The notes under the pieces were generated by a model, which saw only the letters and a list, made by a program, of their open reading frames with translations, ran no database searches and was not told the DNA's origin. A stretch of 32,501 nt of DNA, from NCBI GenBank assembly GCA_009924875.1, contig RFQQ01000004.1:1-32501 (forward strand). The letters run 5' to 3'. Below, piece by piece: positions 6,958 to 13,712 of this stretch (positions within the stretch are counted from its first letter, which is position 1; each line of letters opens with the position of its first letter). The DNA is from Actinomycetota bacterium. GTDB taxonomy: Bacteria; Actinomycetota; Acidimicrobiia; Acidimicrobiales; Ilumatobacteraceae. The position numbers and the translations under genes are program-made.

Positions 6958-7889
6958 TGAGCCTCCGAACGACGAACCACGCCGCGCGTCGAGGAGATGA
7001 GGCCGTAGTGCTCGGGCCGGCGATACCGCCCGAAGTCGAACAGCGTCTCCTTGTAGTGGCGGCAGAGATCAAGATCGCAGACCGCCGACACGACGAGATC
7101 ACCCGACACGGTCGCTTGAGCCACCACTTGACCCGACGGGGCGATGATCTGCGAGTGGGAAAGCGACTCCACGCCTTCCTCCACGCCTCCCTTGGCGACG
7201 CCGACCACCCATGTCCCGTTCTGGTACGCGCCTGACGCCATGACGAGGTTGTTGTGGAAGGACTGGAGAGGGTTCTGATCAGGATCGGGCGCGTAGTGGA
7301 GCGGCGTGTTGTAGCCGATCAACACCAGCTCGACGCCAAGCAGTCCGAGCACCCGATACGTCTCGGGCCACCTTCGGTCGTTGCACAGCGCCATACCGAC
7401 GACCCCGCCGAACGCGTCGTGCACCCCGAAACCGTCAGGGGACTCCTCGAAGTATCGGCGCTCGAGGTGCTGGAACGGCCTCCATGGCTCGTGCTCGTCA
7501 TGACCCGGGATGTGCACCTTGCGGTAGCGGCCAACGATCTCACCGCTCTCATCGACGAGCACATAGGTGTTGTAGCGATGACCATCCGCGGTCAACTCCG
7601 CGTAGCCGAGGCAGAAGCCGACACCAAGTCGGCGCGCCTCGTCGAAGAGCGGCTGGGTCGCCGCCGACGGCATCTCCCGTTCGTAGAAGTGATCGTGACC
7701 CCCTGGGTCCTCCGTCCACCAGCGCGGAAAGAAGGTGGTGAGCGCCAGCTCGGGGAAGACGATGAGACGGCATCCACGCGAGGCCCCCTCGCGAAGCAGG
7801 GCGATCAGTCGCTCGACCACCGCAGCTCTCGACTCGTCGCGGGCGATCGGGCCGAGCTGAGCTGCGCCGACGTGGAGTTCGCGGCTCAC
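6954..7889 (-). CDS. N-carbamoyl-D-amino-acid hydrolase (nitrilase superfamily)
   Basis: A 311-residue enzyme predicted to hydrolyse N-carbamoyl-D-amino acids to the free D-amino acid, CO2 and ammonia. The catalytic triad is visible: Glu47 in FPELALTTFFPRW, Lys124 in YRKVHIPGH and Cys169 in CNDRRWPETYR. Long stretches such as FQHLERRYFE and SFHNNLVMASGAYQNG resemble the Agrobacterium D-carbamoylase closely, more than N-carbamoylputrescine amidase or beta-ureidopropionase. It starts with a GTG that overlaps the TGA of the M20 gene upstream (GTGA), and its own stop overlaps the amidohydrolase start, so the three are translationally coupled. The family assignment is strong; substrate preference is inferred from similarity. 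Confidence 0.88.
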   Translation of the reverse strand: MSRELHVGAAQLGPIARDESRAAVVERLIALLREGASRGCRLIVFPELALTTFFPRWWTEDPGGHDHFYEREMPSAATQPLFDEARRLGVGFCLGYAELTADGHRYNTYVLVDESGEIVGRYRKVHIPGHDEHEPWRPFQHLERRYFEESPDGFGVHDAFGGVVGMALCNDRRWPETYRVLGLLGVELVLIGYNTPLHYAPDPDQNPLQSFHNNLVMASGAYQNGTWVVGVAKGGVEEGVESLSHSQIIAPSGQVVAQATVSGDLVVSAVCDLDLCRHYKETLFDFGRYRRPEHYGLISSTRGVVRRSEAQ

Positions 7890-9157
7890 CAGTCACCCCC
7901 ATCGGCGAGGTCGAGCATGACATCGGCCATCACCTGACATCCGGCCACGAGATCGGCGTCCTCAGTGAGTTCCGCCGGGTTGTGGCTGACACCCCCGATG
8001 CTCGGTACGAACACCATCCCAGACGGACACATCCTCGCGAGCATCTGCGCATCATGCCCGGCACCGGAGGGCATCCGCCGGACCGATAGCCCGCGAGCAG
8101 CAGCGGCGGCCTCCACTCTCGACACGATCCGCTCATCGAAGGCGACCGGTTCGAACCGCGCCAAACACTCGGTCTCCACGGTCACCCCGTGACGCTCCGC
8201 GACGCGCGCGAGCTCGGCGGCGAGTTCCTCCTCGGCTCGGCAGAGCACCACCTCGTCGGTGTTGCGGAGATCGACGGTGAACGTGGCGCGGGACGGCACC
8301 ACATTGACCAGATTCGGATGCAACTCGATACGCCCGACGGTTGCCACCTGCGGGGCGCCGAACCGGTCGGCGAGATCGTTCACGAAGACAGCGATACGCG
8401 CGAGGGCCGCCGCAGGGTCTCGTCGCATCGACATCGGTGTGGTTCCCGCATGGTTCGACTGGCCCGTGAAGGTCACGCGGGTCCACGAAATCCCCTGCAC
8501 CCCAGTGACCGCGCCGATCCTCAGGCCCTCGGCCTCGAGAACCGGTCCCTGCTCGACGTGCAACTCGACGAACGCGTGCGGAGGGGAACCCGGGCACGGC
8601 GAGGAACCGAGGTATCCGATGCGTTCGAGTTCATCGCGAACCGTTGGACCCGGACCGCCAGGATCAGCCGCGCGGATGTCGTGAGCCTGCTCGACGGTCA
8701 TCCCGCCCGCGTAGACGAGGCTGCCGAGCATGTCCGGAGCGAACCGGGCACCCTCCTCATCGGTGAAGAATCCGACGCCGAGCGGATGCCGAAGCTCGAG
8801 CCCGGCGGCGAGCACCGACTCGATCACCTCGAGCCCGGCCAGCACGCCGAGGTTGCCGTCAAAACGACCACCGGTCGCCACGGTGTCAATGTGCGAACCA
8901 CAGAGAACGGGAGCACGTCCTGAGCGGTGCCCGCAGCCCTCCCCCATCACGGCGATCACATTGCCGATCGCGTCGATCGACACATCGAGCCCGAGATCGC
9001 GCATCCAGCCGAGCACGAGGTCGCGGCCATCCCGGTCGGCGTCGGTCAGCGCGAGACGCGCGCTTCCCCGCTCCCCGGACGCGCCGGTGATCGGACCGAT
9101 CTCGGCCAAGGCTTCGAGGCGCTCGAGCAAACGCCCCCCGTCGATGTCGACATGCAC
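7886..9157 (-). CDS. Zn-dependent hydantoinase/carbamoylase-family amidase (M20)
   Basis: A 423-residue amidase of the M20 family that contains N-carbamoyl-L-amino-acid hydrolase, beta-ureidopropionase and allantoate amidohydrolase. The di-metal ligands can be placed: His89 in GSHIDTV, Asp100 in GGRFDGNLGV, Glu134/135 in DEEGARF, then ELHVEQG and the late SHNPAE. The dimerisation lid region VTFTGQSNHAGTTPM is also typical. It is the first gene of a unit with a D-carbamoylase and an amidohydrolase, so both stereoisomers of a carbamoyl amino acid could be processed. The start is GTG, with a strong promoter directly upstream. I cannot separate the three possible substrates by sequence alone. Confidence 0.88.
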   Translation of the reverse strand: MHVDIDGGRLLERLEALAEIGPITGASGERGSARLALTDADRDGRDLVLGWMRDLGLDVSIDAIGNVIAVMGEGCGHRSGRAPVLCGSHIDTVATGGRFDGNLGVLAGLEVIESVLAAGLELRHPLGVGFFTDEEGARFAPDMLGSLVYAGGMTVEQAHDIRAADPGGPGPTVRDELERIGYLGSSPCPGSPPHAFVELHVEQGPVLEAEGLRIGAVTGVQGISWTRVTFTGQSNHAGTTPMSMRRDPAAALARIAVFVNDLADRFGAPQVATVGRIELHPNLVNVVPSRATFTVDLRNTDEVVLCRAEEELAAELARVAERHGVTVETECLARFEPVAFDERIVSRVEAAAAARGLSVRRMPSGAGHDAQMLARMCPSGMVFVPSIGGVSHNPAELTEDADLVAGCQVMADVMLDLADGGDW

Positions 9158-9163
9158 GAGCGA

Positions 9164-9192
9164 AGGTTACGAGTCGCTTGACAAAGCGTCAA
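9164..9192 (-). promoter_or_regulatory. Promoter of the M20/carbamoylase unit, with overlapping inverted repeat
   Basis: On the minus strand TTGACG (9187-9192), a 17-base spacer and TAACCT (9164-9169) form the best sigma-70-like promoter in the window. Six bases separate the -10 from the GTG at 9157, so the mRNA should be leaderless. An inverted repeat TTGAC-N5-GTCAA (9178-9192) covers the -35 and could be an operator. Confidence 0.65.
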
Positions 9193-9198
9193 AGCACC

Positions 9199-9798
9199 TC
9201 ACTGGGCGAGATCCACCCACTTCGGCGCGACCTCACCATGGTCGCGATCCAGCAGCTCCATCGCCTCTGACACCGTCGCCGCCCTCAGCGCAGCCGCACG
9301 ATGGCGCTCCTTGAGGAGTCCGGACTCCACGGCATGGTCGAAGAAGTCGAACAGGCGGCTGTAGAAGCCCGCCACATCGAGCAGCACCACCGGATGCCGG
9401 TTCAAACCGAGCTGGGTCCAGGTCAGAATCTCGAGCACCTCCTCGAAGGTGCCGAAGCCGCCAGGCAACGCGACGAAGCCGGTGGCCAGCTCAGCCATCC
9501 GCGCCTTGCGCTCGTGCATCGAATCGGTCACCTCGAGCGAGGTCACCCGGTCGTGACCCAACTCGTGCCGGACCAGGTGCTCAGGGATCACGCCGATCAC
9601 ACGTCCGCCCGCGTCCATCGCCGCGTCGGCGACGACGCCCATTAGACCGACGTCACCGCCCCCGTAGACAAGGGTGCGTCCAGCACCCGCCAGAGCAGCG
9701 CCAAGTTCGGCCGCCGCCGCGGCGAACGACGGGTCGGTGCCCGCCGATGAACCGCAGTACACCGCGACCGGACCACCTGATCCGGATCGCTCAACCAC
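9199..9798 (-). CDS. LOG-family protein (nucleotide 5'-monophosphate phosphoribohydrolase type)
   Basis: A 199-residue cytoplasmic protein of the LOG (lysine-decarboxylase-like) family. It has the diagnostic PGGFGTFEE at residues 112-120, preceded by VYCGSSAG and VYGGGDVGLMG. Members cleave the N-glycosidic bond of adenine-type or cytokinin nucleotides; older annotations call them lysine decarboxylases, which is wrong. The ORF can extend 21 codons further to an ATG at 9861, but that lies over the start of the divergent gene. I chose the GTG at 9796-9798, which sits seven bases after a -10 hexamer. Family very likely; physiological substrate unknown. Confidence 0.87.
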   Translation of the reverse strand: MVERSGSGGPVAVYCGSSAGTDPSFAAAAAELGAALAGAGRTLVYGGGDVGLMGVVADAAMDAGGRVIGVIPEHLVRHELGHDRVTSLEVTDSMHERKARMAELATGFVALPGGFGTFEEVLEILTWTQLGLNRHPVVLLDVAGFYSRLFDFFDHAVESGLLKERHRAAALRAATVSEAMELLDRDHGEVAPKWVDLAQ

Positions 9799-9805
9799 GC
9801 GAGGA

Positions 9806-9811
9806 ATCGTA
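9806..9811 (-). promoter_or_regulatory. -10 element, leaderless start of the LOG gene
   Basis: TACGAT on the minus strand followed by seven bases and the GTG at 9798. It decides the short start for this gene. Confidence 0.55.
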
Positions 9812-9847
9812 GGCGAGCACAGATCGTGGTGCCGTGGAACCGGTCGG

Positions 9848-9853
9848 TAGTTT
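9848..9853 (+). promoter_or_regulatory. -10 element, leaderless start of the acyl-CoA dehydrogenase
   Basis: TAGTTT followed by six bases and the ATG at 9860. No Shine-Dalgarno is present. It faces the LOG promoter across a 61-base gap. Confidence 0.6.
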
Positions 9854-9859
9854 TTCCCC

Positions 9860-11479
9860 ATGGATCACCCGACCCCCGACATGCTCGGCGCCGCCGCCGT
9901 CATCGACCTCGCGGACTCCATCATCGGCTCGGCGATCCGACGCCTCGGCGAGTCCGGTGGCCCCGATGTCCACCAGGTGTTCGCCTACGACCTCGCGCAC
10001 GCCGCCTCCGCAGCCGCCACCGCTCGCTCACTACTCGACTACGGATCGAAGGGCGACGTCGAAGCCTCGATCACCTGCGCCTTCGTCGCGGACATGGTGC
10101 ACGACCTCTCCTCGCGCCTCCTCGGCCGCGAGACCCAGTGGGGTGTCGAGGCCGGCGTACTCGAACCCGCCCATCATTTCGTGGCGCGCTACCGCGATCC
10201 CGAGTTCCTCGCCTCGCTCGCGGCCACGCCCGGCCCGCTGCATCTCAGCGACGACATGGACATGGTTCGCGACACCTTCCGCGCCTTCGCCGCCGATGTG
10301 GTGGCTCCTCACGCCGAACATGTGCACCGCACGAACGGCGACGTTCCCGAGGAGATCATCACGGGCCTCGCCGAACTCGGAGCCTTCGGACTGAGCGTCC
10401 CGAGCGAGTACGGCGGCTACAGCGAGGGTGGCCACGACGAGTACGTCGCCATGGTGGTCGCCACCGAGGAGTTGAGCCGAGCGAGCCTCGGTATCGGCGG
10501 CTCCCTCATCACCCGACCGGAGATCCTGACCCGCGCCCTCGTGAAGGGAGGCAGCGAGGAGCAAAAGCGCCACTGGCTGCCGAAACTCGCCGTCGCGGAG
10601 GTCATGCCCGCCGTCGCGGTCACCGAACCCGACTACGGCAGCGACGTCGCCAGCATCAAGGTGACGGCGACGCCGGCTGAGGGTCCCGAGGGTCGACCCG
10701 GCTACGTCATCAACGGCGTCAAGACCTGGTGCACGTTCGGTGCTCGAGCCGACGCTCTCGCCCTACTCGCTCGCACCGACCCCGATCGCTCCAAGACCCA
10801 CCGGGGACTCAGCCTCTTCATCGTCCCGAAGCCCCGCGGCGACGCTCACGGATTCGTGTTCTCCCAAGAACCAGTCGAGGTCGACGGCACCACGCGCACC
10901 GGACGCATGGAGGGCCGACCGATCGACACCATCGGGTACCGAGGTATGCACTCCTATGAGATCGCCCTTGAGGACTGGTGGGTGCCAGCGGAGAATCTCG
11001 TCGGCGAGGCCGAGGGTCTCGGACGCGGCTTCTACTACCAGATGGAGGGCTTCGAAAACGGCCGACTACAGACGGCCGCACGTGCGGTCGGGCTGATGCA
11101 ATCGGCCTACGAACTCGCCCTCGAGTACGCCGAGAACCGGAAGGTCTTCGACCACTCCATCATCGACTACCAGCTGACCCGCGCGAAGCTCGGTCGGATG
11201 GCTGTGGTGATCCAGGCCGCGCGTCAGTTCTCCTACGCCGTCGCCACGCTGATGGGCAAGGGCGAGGGCGCCACCGAGGCCTCCATGGTGAAGGCCTACG
11301 TCTGTAAAGCCGCCGAGTGGGTCACTCGCGAGGCGATGCAAATCCACGGGGGCATGGGCTACGCCGAGGAGTACACCGTGAGCCGACTCTTCGTCGACGC
11401 TCGAGTCCTCTCCATCTTCGAGGGCGCCGACGAGACGCTCTGCTTGAAGGTGATCGCGCGCCGGCTGACCGCGGACTGA
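9860..11479 (+). CDS. mcd: Probable (2S)-methylsuccinyl-CoA dehydrogenase
   Basis: A 539-residue FAD-dependent acyl-CoA dehydrogenase. About 150 extra N-terminal residues precede the usual fold, as in methylsuccinyl-CoA dehydrogenase of the ethylmalonyl-CoA pathway, which forms mesaconyl-CoA. Stretches I associate with that subgroup are TRPEILTRALVKGG, AVTEPDYGSDVASIKV, NGVKTWCTFGARAD and IDTIGYRGMHSYEI. The catalytic base should be the Glu of IFEGADET near the C-terminus. The companion genes of the pathway (crotonyl-CoA carboxylase/reductase, ethylmalonyl-CoA mutase) are not adjacent or in the window. If the subgroup call is wrong, it is still an acyl-CoA dehydrogenase. It ends directly against the convergent HAD gene with no gap. 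Confidence 0.72.
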   Translation: MDHPTPDMLGAAAVIDLADSIIGSAIRRLGESGGPDVHQVFAYDLAHAASAAATARSLLDYGSKGDVEASITCAFVADMVHDLSSRLLGRETQWGVEAGVLEPAHHFVARYRDPEFLASLAATPGPLHLSDDMDMVRDTFRAFAADVVAPHAEHVHRTNGDVPEEIITGLAELGAFGLSVPSEYGGYSEGGHDEYVAMVVATEELSRASLGIGGSLITRPEILTRALVKGGSEEQKRHWLPKLAVAEVMPAVAVTEPDYGSDVASIKVTATPAEGPEGRPGYVINGVKTWCTFGARADALALLARTDPDRSKTHRGLSLFIVPKPRGDAHGFVFSQEPVEVDGTTRTGRMEGRPIDTIGYRGMHSYEIALEDWWVPAENLVGEAEGLGRGFYYQMEGFENGRLQTAARAVGLMQSAYELALEYAENRKVFDHSIIDYQLTRAKLGRMAVVIQAARQFSYAVATLMGKGEGATEASMVKAYVCKAAEWVTREAMQIHGGMGYAEEYTVSRLFVDARVLSIFEGADETLCLKVIARRLTAD

Positions 11480-12199
11480 TCAGACGAGCAGCGCCGGAAG
11501 TTCCGCCAACGACGCGATCCGCATGAAGTCGGCCCCGATGTGGTCGTCGTACGGATCGACGAGCACCGGGTGAAGACCGGCCGCCCTGGCGCCACCGACG
11601 TCCATCACCACCGAGTCACCGACATAGAGGACTCGTTCCGGCGTCGTTTCCCGGTGGTGCTCCAGCGCGAAACCAAAGATGGCCGGGTTCGGCTTCGCGA
11701 CACCGACCACATGGGAGTCCACGATGGTTCGCATCTCGACACCGGCACCGGGGCCCCGCTGACAGATCCCCATGTGCGCGAGTACCCACTCGATCTGACC
11801 AGAGGCATTCGAGACGACCGACATCGGCACGCCAAGCCGCTCAAGTTCGCGGAGCGCCGCCACCGACTCGGGAATCGGCCACCTCCACAGCTCGGCGGTT
11901 CTCGTTCGATCGAGGAGCGACGCCGCGAGCAGACGGAGTTCAGCGTCCACCCCCACCGCGGTGACATAGGCGAGGTTGTACGAGTCCCAATCCGACTCCG
12001 ATGCCGCCGCGCGCGACTTCGCGGCCATGCCCGCATAGTGCGCCCGACGGTGATCGCCGATCTCCGTTGACCCGCCATACGCGGACAGCAATGGGGCAAG
12101 CACCGTCGGATCAGGAAGGACCAAGACACCACCAGCGTCGAAGAGCACCGCATCGAACGACGGTGACGCAGCCGCCGCTTCCGAGCCCACGATCTCCAT
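11480..12199 (-). CDS. HAD-superfamily (subfamily IA) hydrolase
   Basis: A 239-residue cytoplasmic HAD protein. Motif I is VLFDAGGVLV: the nucleophile Asp is present, but the second Asp of the usual DxD is Gly, as happens in a number of family members and may alter phosphatase activity. Motif II is SVVSNASG, motif III has the Lys in VGVAKPNPAIF, and motif IV is VLYVGDSVVMDV. A helical cap lies between motifs I and II. It starts at the ATG at 12197-12199, divergent from the small DUF2007-like gene. No substrate can be assigned. Confidence 0.82.
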   Translation of the reverse strand: MEIVGSEAAAASPSFDAVLFDAGGVLVLPDPTVLAPLLSAYGGSTEIGDHRRAHYAGMAAKSRAAASESDWDSYNLAYVTAVGVDAELRLLAASLLDRTRTAELWRWPIPESVAALRELERLGVPMSVVSNASGQIEWVLAHMGICQRGPGAGVEMRTIVDSHVVGVAKPNPAIFGFALEHHRETTPERVLYVGDSVVMDVGGARAAGLHPVLVDPYDDHIGADFMRIASLAELPALLV

Positions 12200-12207
12200 C
12201 CGCAGCG

Positions 12208-12213
12208 AGGGTA
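12208..12213 (-). promoter_or_regulatory. -10 element for the HAD gene
   Basis: TACCCT on the minus strand, eight bases before the ATG at 12199. The mRNA would be leaderless or have one or two leader bases. Confidence 0.4.
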
Positions 12214-12239
12214 ACGAGCGAGCGGACGTCCGCGACCGT

Positions 12240-12245
12240 TACGGT
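12240..12245 (+). promoter_or_regulatory. -10 element, leaderless start of the DUF2007-like gene
   Basis: TACGGT followed by six bases and the ATG at 12252. There is no Shine-Dalgarno. Confidence 0.55.
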
Positions 12246-12251
12246 CCGGTC

Positions 12252-12536
12252 ATGGGCCTGTGGAACTGGGTGTTCGGTAAACACCCCCCGCGACCGATCG
12301 ACCCCGAACGCTCGGTCGAGGCGGCATGGCTACCCATGTGGCAGGCGCAACTCGTCATCCACGAGCTCTGGGAGCGTGACATCCCCTGCGTGATGAGCGA
12401 GGACTTCACCTCTCACCTGCGCTTCGGCGCGCGAGAGCCCATGGCCCGCATCTTCGTCATGGAGCCGCGGCTCGCCGATGCTGAGGACGTCATCACCGAG
12501 GTCACCGGACAGCGGCCGAAGCACCTCGGCATGTAA
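12252..12536 (+). CDS. Small DUF2007-like protein
   Basis: A 94-residue soluble protein. The central part, with AQLVIHELWERDIPCVMSED followed by a strand and ARIFVMEPRLADAEDVI, has the shape of the DUF2007 (putative signal transducing protein) fold: helix, strand, strand, helix, with accidental-looking spacing between. The resemblance is modest and from memory. No catalytic residues or membrane segments are visible. It sits alone between divergent and convergent neighbours, so context gives no clue to its role. The leaderless promoter and the coding-like codon use support it as a real gene. Confidence 0.65.
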   Translation: MGLWNWVFGKHPPRPIDPERSVEAAWLPMWQAQLVIHELWERDIPCVMSEDFTSHLRFGAREPMARIFVMEPRLADAEDVITEVTGQRPKHLGM

Positions 12537-12560
12537 TCGACCCCCCTCGACGTCACCGCC

Positions 12561-13112
12561 TCACAACAGTGCGCTCACCGCCGGGCAGTCCGGCCTCGGA
12601 GCCACGGACTCGATGAGGACGACACTCCCGTCGCTCCGCAGGCGCTCGCACACGAGCACGACCCCATCGCCGTCCACCTCCGCTATCGCAGCGGCGGACG
12701 CGAGCCGCGATCCATACGCCCTCGGCAACAGTGACCCGAGCGGAACGAGAACCGCATCGCCGAGCGATCCTGCTCCGGGTGCCAACAGGCCAACCGGAGA
12801 TCCGGGCCCATCGGTGAGCGCTGCAACAACCCTCACCAGGCCGGGATCGGCCGGCCGGGGAGCAGCCGCAGCGTGTAGCACCTCCTCGGACGCCGCTCGC
12901 TCATCGAGAGCGCCGACGATTCGACTGGCCGACCACCAGAGCTCCGGGCGACCCGCGAGGCGCTCGAGCAGCCGACGGGCCGTCGGCACCGCCTCCGGAC
13001 CGCCGAGTCCATGATCGGCGACCAGAAGGGCGAACGCCGTCGCCGCCTCCCATGGTCGATCGGCGCTCGAGGGGTCGCGCGCGACCGACCGCAGGTACTC
13101 AAGAGGGTGCAC
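12561..13112 (-). CDS. Conserved-looking protein of unknown function (183 aa)
   Basis: I do not recognise this gene. The ORF is open to 13253, but I place the start at the GTG 13110-13112 because a TACCGT hexamer lies six bases before it; the longer form would start inside the divergent gene. The product has a helical N-terminal half (HPLEYLRSVARD to LERLAGRPELWWSASRIVGAL) and a C-terminal half rich in beta-like stretches (VGLLAPGAGSLGDAVLVPLG, AAAIAEVDGDGVVLVCERL). No signal peptide, membrane segment or metal motif is visible. Strong third-base G/C bias supports coding. Confidence 0.62.
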   Translation of the reverse strand: MHPLEYLRSVARDPSSADRPWEAATAFALLVADHGLGGPEAVPTARRLLERLAGRPELWWSASRIVGALDERAASEEVLHAAAAPRPADPGLVRVVAALTDGPGSPVGLLAPGAGSLGDAVLVPLGSLLPRAYGSRLASAAAIAEVDGDGVVLVCERLRSDGSVVLIESVAPRPDCPAVSALL

Positions 13113-13118
13113 GGCGCA

Positions 13119-13124
13119 ACGGTA
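13119..13124 (-). promoter_or_regulatory. -10 element, leaderless start of the unknown 183-aa protein
   Basis: TACCGT on the minus strand followed by six bases and the GTG at 13112. It decides the short start. Confidence 0.55.
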
Positions 13125-13186
13125 CCGATGGCATCGGGCGGCAACGGACCCGCCACCGGTGTTGGGGGCCGCACCCGTCGCATCGC

Positions 13187-13192
13187 TACGAT
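13187..13192 (+). promoter_or_regulatory. -10 element, leaderless start of the thioredoxin-like/hrpB operon
   Basis: TACGAT followed by six bases and the GTG at 13199. It decides the start over the 49-codon longer ORF. Confidence 0.58.
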
Positions 13193-13198
13193 CGCGGC

Positions 13199-13687
13199 GT
13201 GGCAAATCGACTCCCCGACGATCTCGTGCTGCACCCGATCGGCGCCGATTCACGACCCGTGGGCGAATTGCTCACGACTTTCCATCTCGCTCCGGTTGTG
13301 CTCGACCCGTACACGAACGAGAGCTCGTGGATCCTGAAGACCGCGGTACGGGTGCTCGACGCACTCCGAGGTGCTGACGCGAGGGTGAGTTTCGTTGTCA
13401 CGTCCGATGCCGACGACGCGCGGCGATTCCTCGGACCGATCGCCGACGACTTCCTCGTATTCGCGGACCCCGATCGAGTTGTGCCGAAGGCACTCGGTGC
13501 CACCACCCTCCCCGCATTCGCCTTCGTCCGCGTCGACGGCTCGGTCGAAGCCCTCACCGAGGGGTGGGACCCGGCCGGATGGCGTTCCGTCGCCCGGGCA
13601 ATCGCAGCCGCGACCTCGTGGAACCCTCCGACGATCCCGGGACCGAACGACCCGGCGCCCTTCGCTGGATCGCCCGTCACCGGCTGA
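13199..13687 (+). CDS. Thioredoxin-like fold protein lacking cysteines
   Basis: A 162-residue protein starting at the GTG 13199. The order of segments, HLAPVVLDPYTNESSW, then ARVSFVVTSD, then a TTLPAFAFVRVDG loop with the cis-proline position and a closing helix, suggests a thioredoxin or peroxiredoxin-like fold. It has no cysteine at all, so it cannot do thiol-disulfide exchange. It may be a structural or binding relative; the function is unknown. It is the first gene of a likely operon with hrpB, which starts 25 bases after its stop. Confidence 0.65.
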   Translation: MANRLPDDLVLHPIGADSRPVGELLTTFHLAPVVLDPYTNESSWILKTAVRVLDALRGADARVSFVVTSDADDARRFLGPIADDFLVFADPDRVVPKALGATTLPAFAFVRVDGSVEALTEGWDPAGWRSVARAIAAATSWNPPTIPGPNDPAPFAGSPVTG

Positions 13688-13712
13688 GGCCGGTTCGACG
13701 CTCGGAGGTCCG

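Noticed and set aside
5833-6960. 375-codon ORF on the plus strand
   Set aside because: Antisense to the amidohydrolase, whose metal motifs and start/stop overlaps are clear; the product shows no known features.
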